A stretch of DNA of 64,000 bases from Bradyrhizobium sp. CCBAU 53338 (lineage in GTDB: Bacteria > Pseudomonadota > Alphaproteobacteria > Rhizobiales > Xanthobacteraceae). Both the position numbers and the translations under genes were made by a program. The stretch lies in contig NZ_CP030049.1 of the NCBI RefSeq assembly GCF_015291665.1, positions 62,001 to 126,000 of the forward strand, in the 5' to 3' direction. The first letter of the stretch is position 1; each line of letters starts with the position of its first letter. Under the pieces are notes generated by a model. The model had not been told where the DNA came from. It saw only the letters and a list, made by a program, of their open reading frames with translations, and made no database searches. Below are positions 17,245 to 25,992 of the stretch, piece after piece.

Positions 17245-18368
17245 CCCAGGCCACTCGCATTATGCCCCAAAGCAACACCGTACCCAAGATCATCTCACTG
17301 CAAACCTTTCCGGTGCGCATTCCGTTCGCCGATGGCGGCCCGGGCACGGGCGGCACGCCGTCCCGCTGGCATCGCCTCGACATGGTGCTGATTCGTATCG
17401 AAGATGAGGATGGGCATGTCGGCTGGGGCGATGCCTTTGCCTATTTCTGCTTGGAGGCGGTGCGCGCGGCCGTCGATCACATGATCGCGCCGTTTGTGAC
17501 CGAGGCAGCCATCGACGATATCGCTGCCTGGAACCTGGAGGTGCAAAAGAAACTTCATCTCTTTGGACGCTACGGCATAACCATGTTCGCGCTGTCAGGG
17601 GTCGACATCGCGCTGTGGGACTTGAAGGCGAAACGGCAGGGCGTGCCGCTATGGCGGCTTTTCCGGGCGAATGCGCCGACGCACCGGCCGGCCTATGCGA
17701 GCCTCGTCAGGTATGGCGACAAGGACCTCGTCGCTGAGCAATGCAAGCGGGCGCTCGAGCGCGGCTACCGGCACATCAAGCTTCACGAGATCGCCCCGGA
17801 TGTAATCAGGCACGCGCGCGAGGTCATCGGGCCCGGTGTCGCGCTGATGGTTGACGCCAATTGCGCCTGGTCCATGCAGGAGACGATCGCTTTGCGAGAA
17901 ACGTTCCGCGCCTGCAACACCTTGTGGGTGGAGGAGCCGGTATTCCCGCCCGACGACTACAAGAGTATGGAGGAGATTGAGAAGGCCGCAATCCCCGTTG
18001 GCAGCGGTGAGAACGCCAGCACGGCCTTTGATTTCATGCGGATCATCAACGCTGTTACCTATCCACAGCCGAGTATGACAAAAGTCGGCGGGATCTCCGA
18101 ATTCGTCAAGATCTTGGCCGCATGCGAGCGACACGGTAAGAGCGTCATGCCACATACGCCTTACTTCGGGCCGGGATATCTTGCGACCCTGGCGATGCTG
18201 CCTTTGATGCAGGAGAAGACGCTGATCGAGTTCCTGTTCGTCGACCCTGAAGTGTGGCTCGCGAGCACACCGAAGCCGGTGAAGGGGGTTGTCAGCGCAT
18301 CTGATCGCATCGGCATCGGCTTTGAACCAGATCTCGATGTCCTCAAGCGCTACGCTCCCCGCACCTGA
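17241..18368 (+). CDS. Enolase-superfamily sugar-acid dehydratase/racemase-like protein
   Basis: This 375-residue protein has the mandelate racemase/muconate lactonising enzyme fold. An N-terminal capping domain (to about 125) is followed by the barrel. Metal ligands are in LMVDANCAW, LWVEEPVFPPDD and GSGENAST. The His base is in MPHTPYFGPGY. The barrel strand-2 motif is HIKLHE, so the usual second Lys of KxK is His (KxH). The reaction is probably proton abstraction next to a carboxylate with loss of water from a sugar acid. The TTG at 17241 overlaps the IclR stop; an ATG at 17262 is an alternative and neither has a strong ribosome site. Substrate unknown. Confidence 0.87.
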   Translation: MTQATRIMPQSNTVPKIISLQTFPVRIPFADGGPGTGGTPSRWHRLDMVLIRIEDEDGHVGWGDAFAYFCLEAVRAAVDHMIAPFVTEAAIDDIAAWNLEVQKKLHLFGRYGITMFALSGVDIALWDLKAKRQGVPLWRLFRANAPTHRPAYASLVRYGDKDLVAEQCKRALERGYRHIKLHEIAPDVIRHAREVIGPGVALMVDANCAWSMQETIALRETFRACNTLWVEEPVFPPDDYKSMEEIEKAAIPVGSGENASTAFDFMRIINAVTYPQPSMTKVGGISEFVKILAACERHGKSVMPHTPYFGPGYLATLAMLPLMQEKTLIEFLFVDPEVWLASTPKPVKGVVSASDRIGIGFEPDLDVLKRYAPRT

Positions 18369-18451
18369 TCTCAACATGTGAGACGGCGCACTCGCTGCGA
18401 GCTTGATAGGCCTTCCGCCGAGCACTGCTGCCGCTATGGTGATGCCTGAAG

Positions 18452-18471
18452 GCAAGCATTGCACTGCTTGC
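18452..18471. promoter_or_regulatory. Inverted repeat before RraA-like gene
   Basis: GCAAGCA (18452-18458) and TGCTTGC (18465-18471) form a perfect inverted repeat with a 6-nt spacer, 35 nt upstream of the RraA-like start. It could be an IclR-type operator or an mRNA hairpin. Confidence 0.4.
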
Positions 18472-18506
18472 GCTGGTTTAGATTCCGTTCTTGGAGGTAG
18501 ATACGC

Positions 18507-19235
18507 ATGGCTCCGATTGCTTCCCAAACCCTCGAAAAGCTGAAGGCCTGCTCGACAGCGACGCTGACCACGCAGCTCTTCAAGCGCAACTATCGTCAGC
18601 AATTCCTGGTTGGGATCACGCCGCTCAATCCGAGCGCTGGTGCGTTTGCCGGGGAGGCTTTCACCTTGCGCTTCATTCCCTCGCGGGAAGACAAGGACTG
18701 GGATCTTTCTGATCTCCGCAAGCGGGGTGAGGACAATATGCAGTGGGAGGCCGTGGAGGCGATTGGTGCAGGCCAAGTCCTGATGATCGACAGCCGCAAC
18801 GACCCGCGTGCCGCATCGGCCGGCAACATGTTGATGACGCGCATGATGCGCAAGGGCGTTGCGGCAGCCATTACCGACGGCGCATTCCGCGACGGGACAG
18901 AAATCTCAAAAATGGCGTTTCCCGCTTACTGCAGGGCCAACACGGCCTCGACGCGCCCTGCCTATCATCGCGCGGTTGACATGCAATTGCCAATCGGCTG
19001 CGCCGATGTTGCCGTTTACCCCGGCGACATCATCGTCGGGGACAGCGATGGCGTCGTCGTCATCCCACGTGCCATCGCCGAGGAGGTGGCGGAGGAGTCT
19101 CATGAGCAGGAGCTGCGCGAGAGATTTCTATTCACCAAGATCGATGCTGGCGCGCCTCTTTGGGGCACCTACCCGCCGAACGAGGCAACGCTGAAGGAAT
19201 ACGCGGAATGGCGAGCCCGGCGAGCGGCGGAGTAA
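18507..19235 (+). CDS. RraA/LigK-like family protein (aldolase or decarboxylase)
   Basis: This 242-residue RraA-fold protein has the signature AAAITDGAFRDGTEI (DGxxRD, about residues 120-130), shared with class II pyruvate aldolases such as HMG/CHA aldolase and with RraA. VYPGDIIVGDSDGVVVIP closes the core. RraA itself is about 160 residues; this length fits the longer catabolic branch. GGAGG lies upstream of the ATG (TTGGAGGTAGATACGC). In this cluster an aldol cleavage or oxaloacetate-type decarboxylation after the dehydratase is a reasonable role. The RNase E inhibitor annotation often given to this family is unlikely here. Confidence 0.85.
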   Translation: MAPIASQTLEKLKACSTATLTTQLFKRNYRQQFLVGITPLNPSAGAFAGEAFTLRFIPSREDKDWDLSDLRKRGEDNMQWEAVEAIGAGQVLMIDSRNDPRAASAGNMLMTRMMRKGVAAAITDGAFRDGTEISKMAFPAYCRANTASTRPAYHRAVDMQLPIGCADVAVYPGDIIVGDSDGVVVIPRAIAEEVAEESHEQELRERFLFTKIDAGAPLWGTYPPNEATLKEYAEWRARRAAE

Positions 19236-19239
19236 AGCG

Positions 19240-19713
19240 ATGGGTGCGCTCACGAAAGCCGCGCAGGCGGAGGCCTTGATCCGCCGATACTTTCAAGCCT
19301 GCAACGATGCCGATCACCAGGCGCTGCTGGACTGCTTCACGAGCAATGCTGTCCACTATTTCCCACCCGGCCTGCCTGGTGCGCCCTGGCGCGGCGCTCA
19401 GGCAATAGCCGACGGCTGGGTCTGGTGTGTCAAAACGATGGGATCGCGCTGGACCATTGAGAAGGTTCTGGCCAGCTCGGACGGCCACGAAGCGGTGATC
19501 GAATGGACCCATTGGAAGACGGCCCTTGGTGAGGTGCTGCGCGGCGATGAATGGTACGTCTTCAACGACGACGTCACACGGATTGCCGAGATCCGGGCCT
19601 ACTATGCCTCTCCCGTCAACAAGGCCGAGACAGTCAACAAGCTGCATGACTTCGACTATGAGGCCAGGGGCTATGCCATGGCGCCGCCCTCGCCTCCGCC
19701 CAAATTGTCCTGA
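19240..19713 (+). CDS. SnoaL/NTF2-like protein
   Basis: This 157-residue protein has a cone-shaped NTF2-like fold signature. The N-terminal helix IRRYFQACNDADHQALLDCF leads to VHYFPPGLPGAPWRGAQAIA and strands EAVIEWTHWKT and GDEWYVFNDDVTRIAEIRAYY. Such proteins act as small isomerases, cyclases or ligand-binding proteins. It begins 4 nt after the RraA-like gene and ends 17 nt before the AroE-like gene, so it is co-transcribed. A catalytic role is not readable from sequence. Confidence 0.82.
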   Translation: MGALTKAAQAEALIRRYFQACNDADHQALLDCFTSNAVHYFPPGLPGAPWRGAQAIADGWVWCVKTMGSRWTIEKVLASSDGHEAVIEWTHWKTALGEVLRGDEWYVFNDDVTRIAEIRAYYASPVNKAETVNKLHDFDYEARGYAMAPPSPPPKLS

Positions 19714-19730
19714 AGCGCCCGGGCCTGTTC

Positions 19731-20525
19731 ATGACCTCACTGACCGGAAAGACACGCGTTCATGCGCTAATAGGCTCGCCTATTTCGCAGGTGCTGGCAC
19801 CGGGCTGGCTGACCAAGCGAATGGAGGATGCCGGATATGACGGTGTGCTGGTGCCGCTGCAGGTCGAGAGAGGCAATCTTGACACGGCTCTGGCGGCCCT
19901 CAAAGCAATGCTCAACATCGACAGTATTCTTATCACGCTGCCACACAAATTCGGGGCGATCGCGCATTGCGACCGCCTGTCTGATCGCGCCAAGGTCCTC
20001 GGGGCGATCAACGCCATGCGACGAGAACAGGACGGCCGCTGGCTCGGCGACAATTTCGACGGTGCCGGTCTGACTGCCGGATTGAAGAAGGCGGGCCATG
20101 CCATCGCCGGCAAAAACGTGTTCATGGTCGGCGCGGGCGGTGCAGGCTCCTCGATCGGCGTCTCCATGCTCGAAGAAGGCGCCCGCCGGTTGACCTTCCA
20201 CGACCTCGACGCGTCAAACCAGAACAGCCTGTTTGACAGGCTTAGTAAGGCATATCCAGGCAAGGTCTCCATCGATACTGCCGTTCCTCGCGATTGCGAT
20301 ATTGTCGTCAATGCGACGTCGGCAGGCTTGCGGGACGGCGACCCGCTACCAGTCGATCCCGCTCAACTTGCGCCGCACATGATCGTTGCCGACGTTATCA
20401 CCGATCCGGTCCCGACAAGGCTCCTGTCGGAGGCAGCCAAGATTGGCTGCGCCACGCGAGACGGCACGCACATGCTGGATGGACAGATCGCGCTTCTGTT
20501 CTCCTTCATGACCTCTGGTCATTGA
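19731..20525 (+). CDS. Shikimate/quinate dehydrogenase-like protein
   Basis: This 264-residue AroE-family protein has the substrate region IGSPISQVLAPGW and the catalytic Lys in LITLPHKFG. The Asp is in LGDNFDGAG, with a glycine-rich nucleotide loop VGAGGAGSSIG and DLDAS as a possible NAD-preferring acidic end. The canonical substrate motif SPIxHSxSP reads SPISQVLAP, so substrate binding differs from true AroE. In this catabolic operon it may oxidise a cyclic or hydroxy-acid intermediate rather than serve aromatic amino acid synthesis. Confidence 0.87.
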   Translation: MTSLTGKTRVHALIGSPISQVLAPGWLTKRMEDAGYDGVLVPLQVERGNLDTALAALKAMLNIDSILITLPHKFGAIAHCDRLSDRAKVLGAINAMRREQDGRWLGDNFDGAGLTAGLKKAGHAIAGKNVFMVGAGGAGSSIGVSMLEEGARRLTFHDLDASNQNSLFDRLSKAYPGKVSIDTAVPRDCDIVVNATSAGLRDGDPLPVDPAQLAPHMIVADVITDPVPTRLLSEAAKIGCATRDGTHMLDGQIALLFSFMTSGH

Positions 20526-20879
20526 GCATCAGACCGCTCACTAACGGCGACAGTCTCACGAAGTGAGACGATCTCTCGCGGACAATGAAAGACGGGCTTC
20601 ACGTTGAAAGCCGCGCTCGCTAACGTTTCGCGCAATCATAACAACAATACTTGGCACTCTGGAGGAGACACTTGCGAACGCCATCGAGGCGGTCGGGCCA
20701 AAGGAATCGATCGCCGCCTGCTCCCTGAGTGGTCGCTCTGCCTGGCACCGCCGCGACGAGAATAACGCCGGGGCGGAAGCGGATGCGCTCCGAATACCGA
20801 GTCCGAATCGACCTCTTCTAGCCGAAAATCTGGGCGTAGCTCTAATTCGAACAGTCAATTGCCATCGGGAGGATTGAAA
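20526..20879. other. Intergenic with short hairpin
   Basis: No gene is seen in these 354 nt. GTCTCAC (20553-20559) and GTGAGAC (20563-20569) form a perfect 7-bp stem with a 3-nt loop, 28 nt past the AroE-like stop. It lacks a T-tract and could be a processing or attenuation hairpin. A separate promoter for the ABC transporter may lie before 20880. Confidence 0.45.
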
Positions 20880-21677
20880 ATGAAGACTCTTGCTAGAGTT
20901 TTGACAGCTGCTGTTGTCTCGCTGGCCCTCTTGGGGCAAACAGCGACAGCCGGGACGCTTGAGAAGATCAAGTCCGCGGGTATCATTCGCATCGCCGTCG
21001 ATCTCAGTGTCCCTCCCTGGGCATTCAAGGACGAAGACCTCAATCCCACTGGCTCGGAAGTCGAAACAGCTAAGCTCTTGGCTGCCGATCTCGGCGTGAA
21101 GATGGAGATCGTGGGGACGAACAGCGCCAATCGCATTCCTTTCCTGATGTCGCATCGCGCAGACGCAGTCCTTTCGGCCTTGTCGATCACTGATGAGCGC
21201 AAGAAGCTGATCGCGTTCTCGCTGCCATATTCTGGAGCGACGTCCTATGTGGCAGCACCGAAGAGCATGCAGATCAAGACGTTCGCTGATTTGTCGGGAA
21301 AGCGCATTGCCGTCACGCGCGGCACGACGAACGATGCGGATGTGACTGCGGCGGCCCCGCGAGATGCGGAAATCGTGCGCTTTGAGGATGAAGCAACGAC
21401 CATGACGGCGGTCGTGTCCAACCAGCTTGACTTGGTCGCGCAGGTGCCGACCCTTGTCGACCTGATCAATAAGAAGAACCCGGCCAAAGAGCTTGAGCTG
21501 AAGCTGCCGCTTCGGACCGCGCCTATGGGTGTTGGCATGCGTAAGGAGGATACGGATCTGAAGGAATGGGTCGACAGCTGGGTGAAGAAGAACATCGCCA
21601 ACGGAAAACTCCAAGCGATCTTCAAGAAGTTTCAGGGCGCCGACCTGCCCCAGGAAGTCATCGCCGCGTCTCAATGA
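20880..21677 (+). CDS. ABC transporter substrate-binding protein, polar amino acid type
   Basis: This 265-residue periplasmic protein has a classical signal peptide (MKTLARVLTAAVVSLALLGQ, cleavage near TATAG). Family-3 solute-binding signatures follow: GIIRIAVDLSVPPWAFKDED, GSEVETAKLLAADLGVKMEI and LSGKRIAVTRGTTND. The ATG at 20880 has GGGAGGATTGAAA upstream. It leads an operon with two permeases and an ATPase. Homologs bind amino acids or related carboxylates. Given the enzymes around it, the ligand may be an unusual acid rather than a standard amino acid. Confidence 0.92.
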   Translation: MKTLARVLTAAVVSLALLGQTATAGTLEKIKSAGIIRIAVDLSVPPWAFKDEDLNPTGSEVETAKLLAADLGVKMEIVGTNSANRIPFLMSHRADAVLSALSITDERKKLIAFSLPYSGATSYVAAPKSMQIKTFADLSGKRIAVTRGTTNDADVTAAAPRDAEIVRFEDEATTMTAVVSNQLDLVAQVPTLVDLINKKNPAKELELKLPLRTAPMGVGMRKEDTDLKEWVDSWVKKNIANGKLQAIFKKFQGADLPQEVIAASQ

Positions 21678-21711
21678 CATGGCCTACGGCCCTTGAAACG
21701 AGCAAAGTCCT

Positions 21712-22395
21712 ATGACTTACAATTTCGACTTCGCAGCCGTGCTGGCTTATTGGCCGCTCCTGTTGGAGGGTATCTGGACGACGCTACGGCTCACTTTATT
21801 CTGCACGGTGTTCGGCATCCTTTTAGGTGGTGCCTGCGCCGTGGTCCGGACCGGCGGGCCAACCTGGGCCCGTTGGATCGTCTCCTTGTATGTGGAGTTC
21901 ATCCGCAATACGCCGCTGCTCGTGCAGTGCTACTTCCTAATCTTTGGCATTGCGAGCATGGGAATTCGGTTGCCCATCCTGGTTGGTGCGACCATCGCGC
22001 TGACGGTCAATATCGGAGCTTATACGACTGAGATCGTGCGTGCGGGCATTGAATCGATCCATCGCGGCCAGCTTGAGGCGGCGACCTGCCTTGGACTGTC
22101 GCGCACCCAAACCTATCTGCATGTGATTATTCGGCCAGCGCTGGAGCGCGTCTATCCGGCGCTGTCGAGCCAGTATGTTCTGTTGATGCTGGCCTCGAGC
22201 ATCGTGTCCTCGGTTGGCGTTGAGGAGCTATTCGGGATCTCTAACCGTATCCAGAGCGAGACTTATCGCAATTTCGAAATCTTCGTCGTGCTCGGCGGCA
22301 TCTATCTAGGTCTCGCCATACTGGTACGTGGGGGTTTTGCTCTCCTCGGGCTTGCGATGTTTCCTCGCCGCCGCAAGCTCGGAACCCCGCTGTGA
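21712..22395 (+). CDS. ABC transporter permease, amino-acid type (HisM/GlnP-like)
   Basis: This 227-residue inner-membrane protein has about five hydrophobic segments. The permease EAA loop reads EAATCLGLSRTQTYLHVIIRP, and VEFIRNTPLLVQCYFLIFG is the conserved HEAT-type N-terminal loop of this family. It is 34 nt downstream of the binding-protein gene and pairs with the second permease at 22411. Confidence 0.92.
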   Translation: MTYNFDFAAVLAYWPLLLEGIWTTLRLTLFCTVFGILLGGACAVVRTGGPTWARWIVSLYVEFIRNTPLLVQCYFLIFGIASMGIRLPILVGATIALTVNIGAYTTEIVRAGIESIHRGQLEAATCLGLSRTQTYLHVIIRPALERVYPALSSQYVLLMLASSIVSSVGVEELFGISNRIQSETYRNFEIFVVLGGIYLGLAILVRGGFALLGLAMFPRRRKLGTPL

Positions 22396-22410
22396 GCATG
22401 GAGATAGCAG

Positions 22411-23058
22411 ATGAATAGCGCCTACATTCTCTCGTTGCTCCAGGGGCTATGGGCGACGGTCGTATTGAGCCTGTTAACTTTCCTGTTTGGCGGCATCGCC
22501 GGCTTCATCGTCGCTCTGGCACGCATCTCGCGGAATTGGGCGATTTCGCGCGGGGCGGCGGCCTATATCGAGATCATGCAGGGACTTCCGTTGCTCGTCC
22601 TCATGGGTCTGTGCTTTTACGGGCCGAGCATTTTGGGCTACGACTCCTTATCTCCGCTGACGGCAGCGACCTTCGCGCTCACACTTTACAGCAGCGCCTA
22701 TCTGGGCGAGATCTGGCGCGGCTGCATTCAGGCGGTGGCGAAGCCGCAATGGGAAGCCGCAGAGTGCCTCGGCCTGACGCGCTGGCAGCGCATGAGGGCT
22801 GTCATCCTGCCGCAAGCTCTGCGCATTGCCATTCCACCGACAGTCGGCTTCTTGGTCCAGATCGTCAAGAACACATCGATCGCCTCACTTGTGGTCGGAT
22901 ACGCCGAGCTCTCCTACAACGCAAAGATCATCAACAACGCAACATTTGAGCCGTTTCTCTACTTCGGCATCGCTGCCCTGATGTACTTTGCGATCTGCTA
23001 TCCGCTGTCGGTTCAAAGCAGAGCCCTCGAAAGGAAACTCAATGTCGCCAATCGTTGA
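22411..23058 (+). CDS. ABC transporter permease, amino-acid type
   Basis: This is a 215-residue membrane protein. The conserved IEIMQGLPLLVLMGLCFYGP and the EAA loop EAAECLGLTRWQRMRAVILPQ are followed by IPPTVGFLVQIVKNTSIASLV. It forms the heterodimeric channel with the preceding permease. Its end overlaps the start of the ATPase gene by 17 nt. Confidence 0.92.
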   Translation: MNSAYILSLLQGLWATVVLSLLTFLFGGIAGFIVALARISRNWAISRGAAAYIEIMQGLPLLVLMGLCFYGPSILGYDSLSPLTAATFALTLYSSAYLGEIWRGCIQAVAKPQWEAAECLGLTRWQRMRAVILPQALRIAIPPTVGFLVQIVKNTSIASLVVGYAELSYNAKIINNATFEPFLYFGIAALMYFAICYPLSVQSRALERKLNVANR

Positions 23059-23776
23059 ATTAAAGGACGTGCGCAAGAGCTTTGGCGAGCTGGAAGTCCT
23101 TAAAGGTGTCACCTTTGAGGTGAACAGGGGCGAAGTCGCCGCTATCATCGGCCAGAGCGGATCGGGCAAGAGCACGGCGCTACGTTGCATGGATCGCCTG
23201 GAGACCATCCAAGGCGGCTCGATGCTGATCTGCGGCCACGAGCTCCATGATGACGACATCGACTTGAAGTCTTTGAGACGCGATGTCGGAATCGTTTTTC
23301 AAAGCTATAACCTCTTCCCGCACCTGACCGTGGCCGAAAATATCATGTTGGCCCCGCGCATGGTAAAAGGCATGAAGCAGCGGCAGGCCCGCGAAATTGC
23401 GGATACTGTGATCGCCAAAGTGGGGCTGCGGGAGAAGATGGACTGCTATCCGGAACAGCTTTCCGGCGGGCAACAGCAGCGCGTAGCCATTGCCCGCAGC
23501 CTTGCCATGGAGCCTAAGTTGATGCTGTTCGATGAAGTGACTTCAGCGCTCGACCCGCAGCTTACGGGAGAAGTGTTGCGTGTCATGGAGCAGCTCGCGG
23601 CCGACGGCATGACCATGATCCTGGTGACCCATGAAATGGCCTTTGCCCGCAAGGTGGCGGACCGCGTCATTTATATGCGCGATGGCAAGGTGCACGAAAT
23701 GGGATCGTCGGACATCCTGCGGATGCCTGCGACGCCCGAGCTGGCGGCGTTCGTCGCCGAATCAGCTGAGCATTAA
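23042..23776 (+). CDS. ABC transporter ATP-binding protein, GlnQ-like
   Basis: This 244-residue ATPase has Walker A IGQSGSGKST, Q-loop VFQSYNLFPHLTV, signature LSGGQQQRVAIARSLA, Walker B LMLFDEVTSALDP and H-loop ILVTHEM. I chose the ATG at 23042 (after GAAAGGAAACTCA) because family homology begins at SPIVELKDVRKSFG. It completes the polar amino-acid type transporter. Confidence 0.93.
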   Translation: MSPIVELKDVRKSFGELEVLKGVTFEVNRGEVAAIIGQSGSGKSTALRCMDRLETIQGGSMLICGHELHDDDIDLKSLRRDVGIVFQSYNLFPHLTVAENIMLAPRMVKGMKQRQAREIADTVIAKVGLREKMDCYPEQLSGGQQQRVAIARSLAMEPKLMLFDEVTSALDPQLTGEVLRVMEQLAADGMTMILVTHEMAFARKVADRVIYMRDGKVHEMGSSDILRMPATPELAAFVAESAEH

Positions 23777-23834
23777 GCTGCGGCAGTGAACGGGCGCTCA
23801 AACGGTCCATCTCAAATGGTTTGAATGGCGTTCT

Positions 23835-24731
23835 ATGATCACCAACCAGCTTTTGACGGCCGGTGCGGCTCGACTTGGCTTCTCGGCGTCCGCTGGCGGA
23901 CGCGTGACCTCTCTCGAGCTGTGCAGCAGCAAGGGTAGCGGCTTGCCGCGACGGGTCTTGCGTCCGTTCCCGGCCGGGGTAGAGCCCGCTCAGTTACTGC
24001 GCTGGCCCAAGGGTGGTATCTATCCCCTCGTCCCCTATAGCAACCGCGTGAGGGATGGGGTTCTTCTCTTCCAGGGTAAGCGGTACGAGCTTGCGGCCCA
24101 TCCCGACGCGCTGCCGCATACGTTGCACGGGCATGCGCACAGGATGCCTTGGGAGACGATCTCGCTGACGCCATCGCAGGTGACGATGCGATACTCGCAC
24201 AAGGGAGGCGCCGACTGGCCTTGGGCGTTCAGCGCAACTCTTAAGGTCGAACTTGAACCCTCGCGTGCCATATTTTGTCTCAATCTTCGAAACGAGGCGC
24301 AGACGCCGATGCCGGGTGGAATCGGCCTGCATCCCTATTTCGAGCACCAAGTCGATGACAACATAGAGTTTGACGCACCGATCGACTGGGCCGTGACGAC
24401 GGACTATCTCGCCGCGCTGCCGGATGCCCATTCTGCCGGGCCCACAGCAGATTCATTGCCGCCCGGTGAGGTGACGCTTTATCGCAGTGGATGGCGCGGG
24501 CTCTGCGTTATTCACCGCTCGAATGGTGATCGGATTGAAATGCGAGGGGATCCTGCATTTTCGCATTTTGTGCTGCATCGGCCCGCTGATGCCGCACATC
24601 TATGCGCAGAGCCCGTCAGCCACGTTGCGGACGGGTTCAACCTGTTCGCTCGCGGTTGTGCTGACACTGGAACTGTGATTCTGGAACCCGGAGACGAGCT
24701 GAAGGGCTCTGTTGTGATTTCCATGAGTTGA
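23835..24731 (+). CDS. Aldose 1-epimerase-like protein
   Basis: This 298-residue galactose-mutarotase-fold protein has YPLVPYSNRVRDGVLLFQGK, HTLHGHAHRMPWE with the acid His, GGIGLHPYFEHQ with the second His, and a C-terminal Glu in GTVILEPGDELKG. These are family-typical catalytic positions. It interconverts anomers of a hexose or related sugar. It is 58 nt downstream of the ABC ATPase, which hints that the imported compound is a sugar or sugar derivative despite the amino-acid type transporter. Confidence 0.87.
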   Translation: MITNQLLTAGAARLGFSASAGGRVTSLELCSSKGSGLPRRVLRPFPAGVEPAQLLRWPKGGIYPLVPYSNRVRDGVLLFQGKRYELAAHPDALPHTLHGHAHRMPWETISLTPSQVTMRYSHKGGADWPWAFSATLKVELEPSRAIFCLNLRNEAQTPMPGGIGLHPYFEHQVDDNIEFDAPIDWAVTTDYLAALPDAHSAGPTADSLPPGEVTLYRSGWRGLCVIHRSNGDRIEMRGDPAFSHFVLHRPADAAHLCAEPVSHVADGFNLFARGCADTGTVILEPGDELKGSVVISMS

Positions 24732-24877
24732 TAGCCGCGGATGGTCAAAGCTGCGGATGGCGTCGGACATTTGGTCTCCCTTTGCAAGCGCCGCGCCCCG
24801 GCAGGGATGGACCGTTCAGGCGAGCATTGTTCGAAAGTGCCAAACATTGCGAGACCCTAGCCTGCCAGTTGCATGCA

Positions 24878-25912
24878 TTACCGAGAGATTCCGCTGAGCG
24901 GACGAAGTAATTCAGGGAACATAGACTGATGTGAATAGGGATAGGGTGCTGGCGAGGCGCTCACTTGGTTCAAGCGCTCCACCTCCTTGATGGAAAGTTG
25001 CCAGTCGAGGGCTGCGATGTTTTCAACGAGCTGTTCGGCCGTGCGGGCGCCAATGACGACACTTGAGACGGTTGGCCGGGCGAGTAGCCAATTGATCGCA
25101 ACTTGAGACGCGCTTGTCCCGCGCTCCTGCGCGATATCGTTGAGCGCATCCACGATGTCAAAGAGCTTGGCGTCGCGCTCGGTCAGGCCTCCGAATTTCG
25201 CCGCTCGGCTGTCGGCCTGCGGCGGCCGGTCACGGCTGATCTTGCCGCTAAGCTTGCCGCCGGATAGCGGGCTCCATATGATGGCGCCTATGCCCTGATC
25301 GAAACCCGCGGGCATCAATTCGTGTTCATAGTCCCTGCACAGCAAGGAATAGTGGACCTGATGCGAGATGGGGCGCGGCAAGCCAAGCCAGTCAGCGGTG
25401 GTGGCCATCTTGGCCAGCTGCCATCCGGAGAAGTTAGACGCCCCAATATAGCGGACCTTCCCGGCCTTGATCAGTTCCTCGAAGGCGCGCAGTGTTTCCT
25501 CGATCGGTGTATTTTCGTCATAGCCGTGGAGTTGCAGCAGGTCGAGGTGATCGCAGCCAAGTCGCTTCAGCGAGGCCTCGCACGCCATTATGATGTGCTG
25601 CCGGCTCGCCCCCATTCCGTTCGGCCCGCTATGCGAGCGGTAGCCGAGCTTGGTGGCGATCAGGGCCTGCGATCGGCGTGAGCCCAGAGCCTTTCCGAGG
25701 ATTTCTTCCGCCGCGCCCATCGAGTAGACGTCGGCGGTGTCAAAGAGATTCAGCCCCGCATCGAGGCATATGTCGACGAGCCGTCGGGCCTCCGATAGAT
25801 CGGTCGTGCCCCACTTGCGAAAGAACTCGTTCCCACCGCCGAAAGTCGCTGTCCCAAAGGCCAGGGCTGGGATCCTCAGCCCTGAACGGCCGACACCCCT
25901 ATGTTCCATCAC
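24878..25912 (-). CDS. Aldo/keto reductase
   Basis: This is a 344-residue NADP-dependent (beta/alpha)8 reductase. Tetrad positions are visible: NLFDTADVYSMG (Asp, Tyr), IATKLGYRS (Lys) and LLQLHGYDENTP (His). The cofactor pocket is IGASNFSGWQL and SPLSGGKLSGK, with SSVVIGARTAEQLVENIAAL near the end. It most resembles the MviM/YajO-like bacterial AKRs that act on sugars and aldehydes. It is encoded opposite to the epimerase and may oxidise or reduce a sugar in the same pathway. Confidence 0.9.
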   Translation of the reverse strand: MMEHRGVGRSGLRIPALAFGTATFGGGNEFFRKWGTTDLSEARRLVDICLDAGLNLFDTADVYSMGAAEEILGKALGSRRSQALIATKLGYRSHSGPNGMGASRQHIIMACEASLKRLGCDHLDLLQLHGYDENTPIEETLRAFEELIKAGKVRYIGASNFSGWQLAKMATTADWLGLPRPISHQVHYSLLCRDYEHELMPAGFDQGIGAIIWSPLSGGKLSGKISRDRPPQADSRAAKFGGLTERDAKLFDIVDALNDIAQERGTSASQVAINWLLARPTVSSVVIGARTAEQLVENIAALDWQLSIKEVERLNQVSASPAPYPYSHQSMFPELLRPLSGISR

Positions 25913-25992
25913 ATTGTCCTAGCCATAAGCACCCTGTGCTTGCCTCGTTGCAAAGCGGCTCATTTTGGATGCTCGATCTCGGGGGAGCGTCA

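Noticed and set aside
18507..19235. Annotation of the RraA-like protein as a regulator of RNase E
   Set aside because: It is longer than RraA, lies in a catabolic operon and carries the aldolase DGxxRD motif; a metabolic role is more likely.
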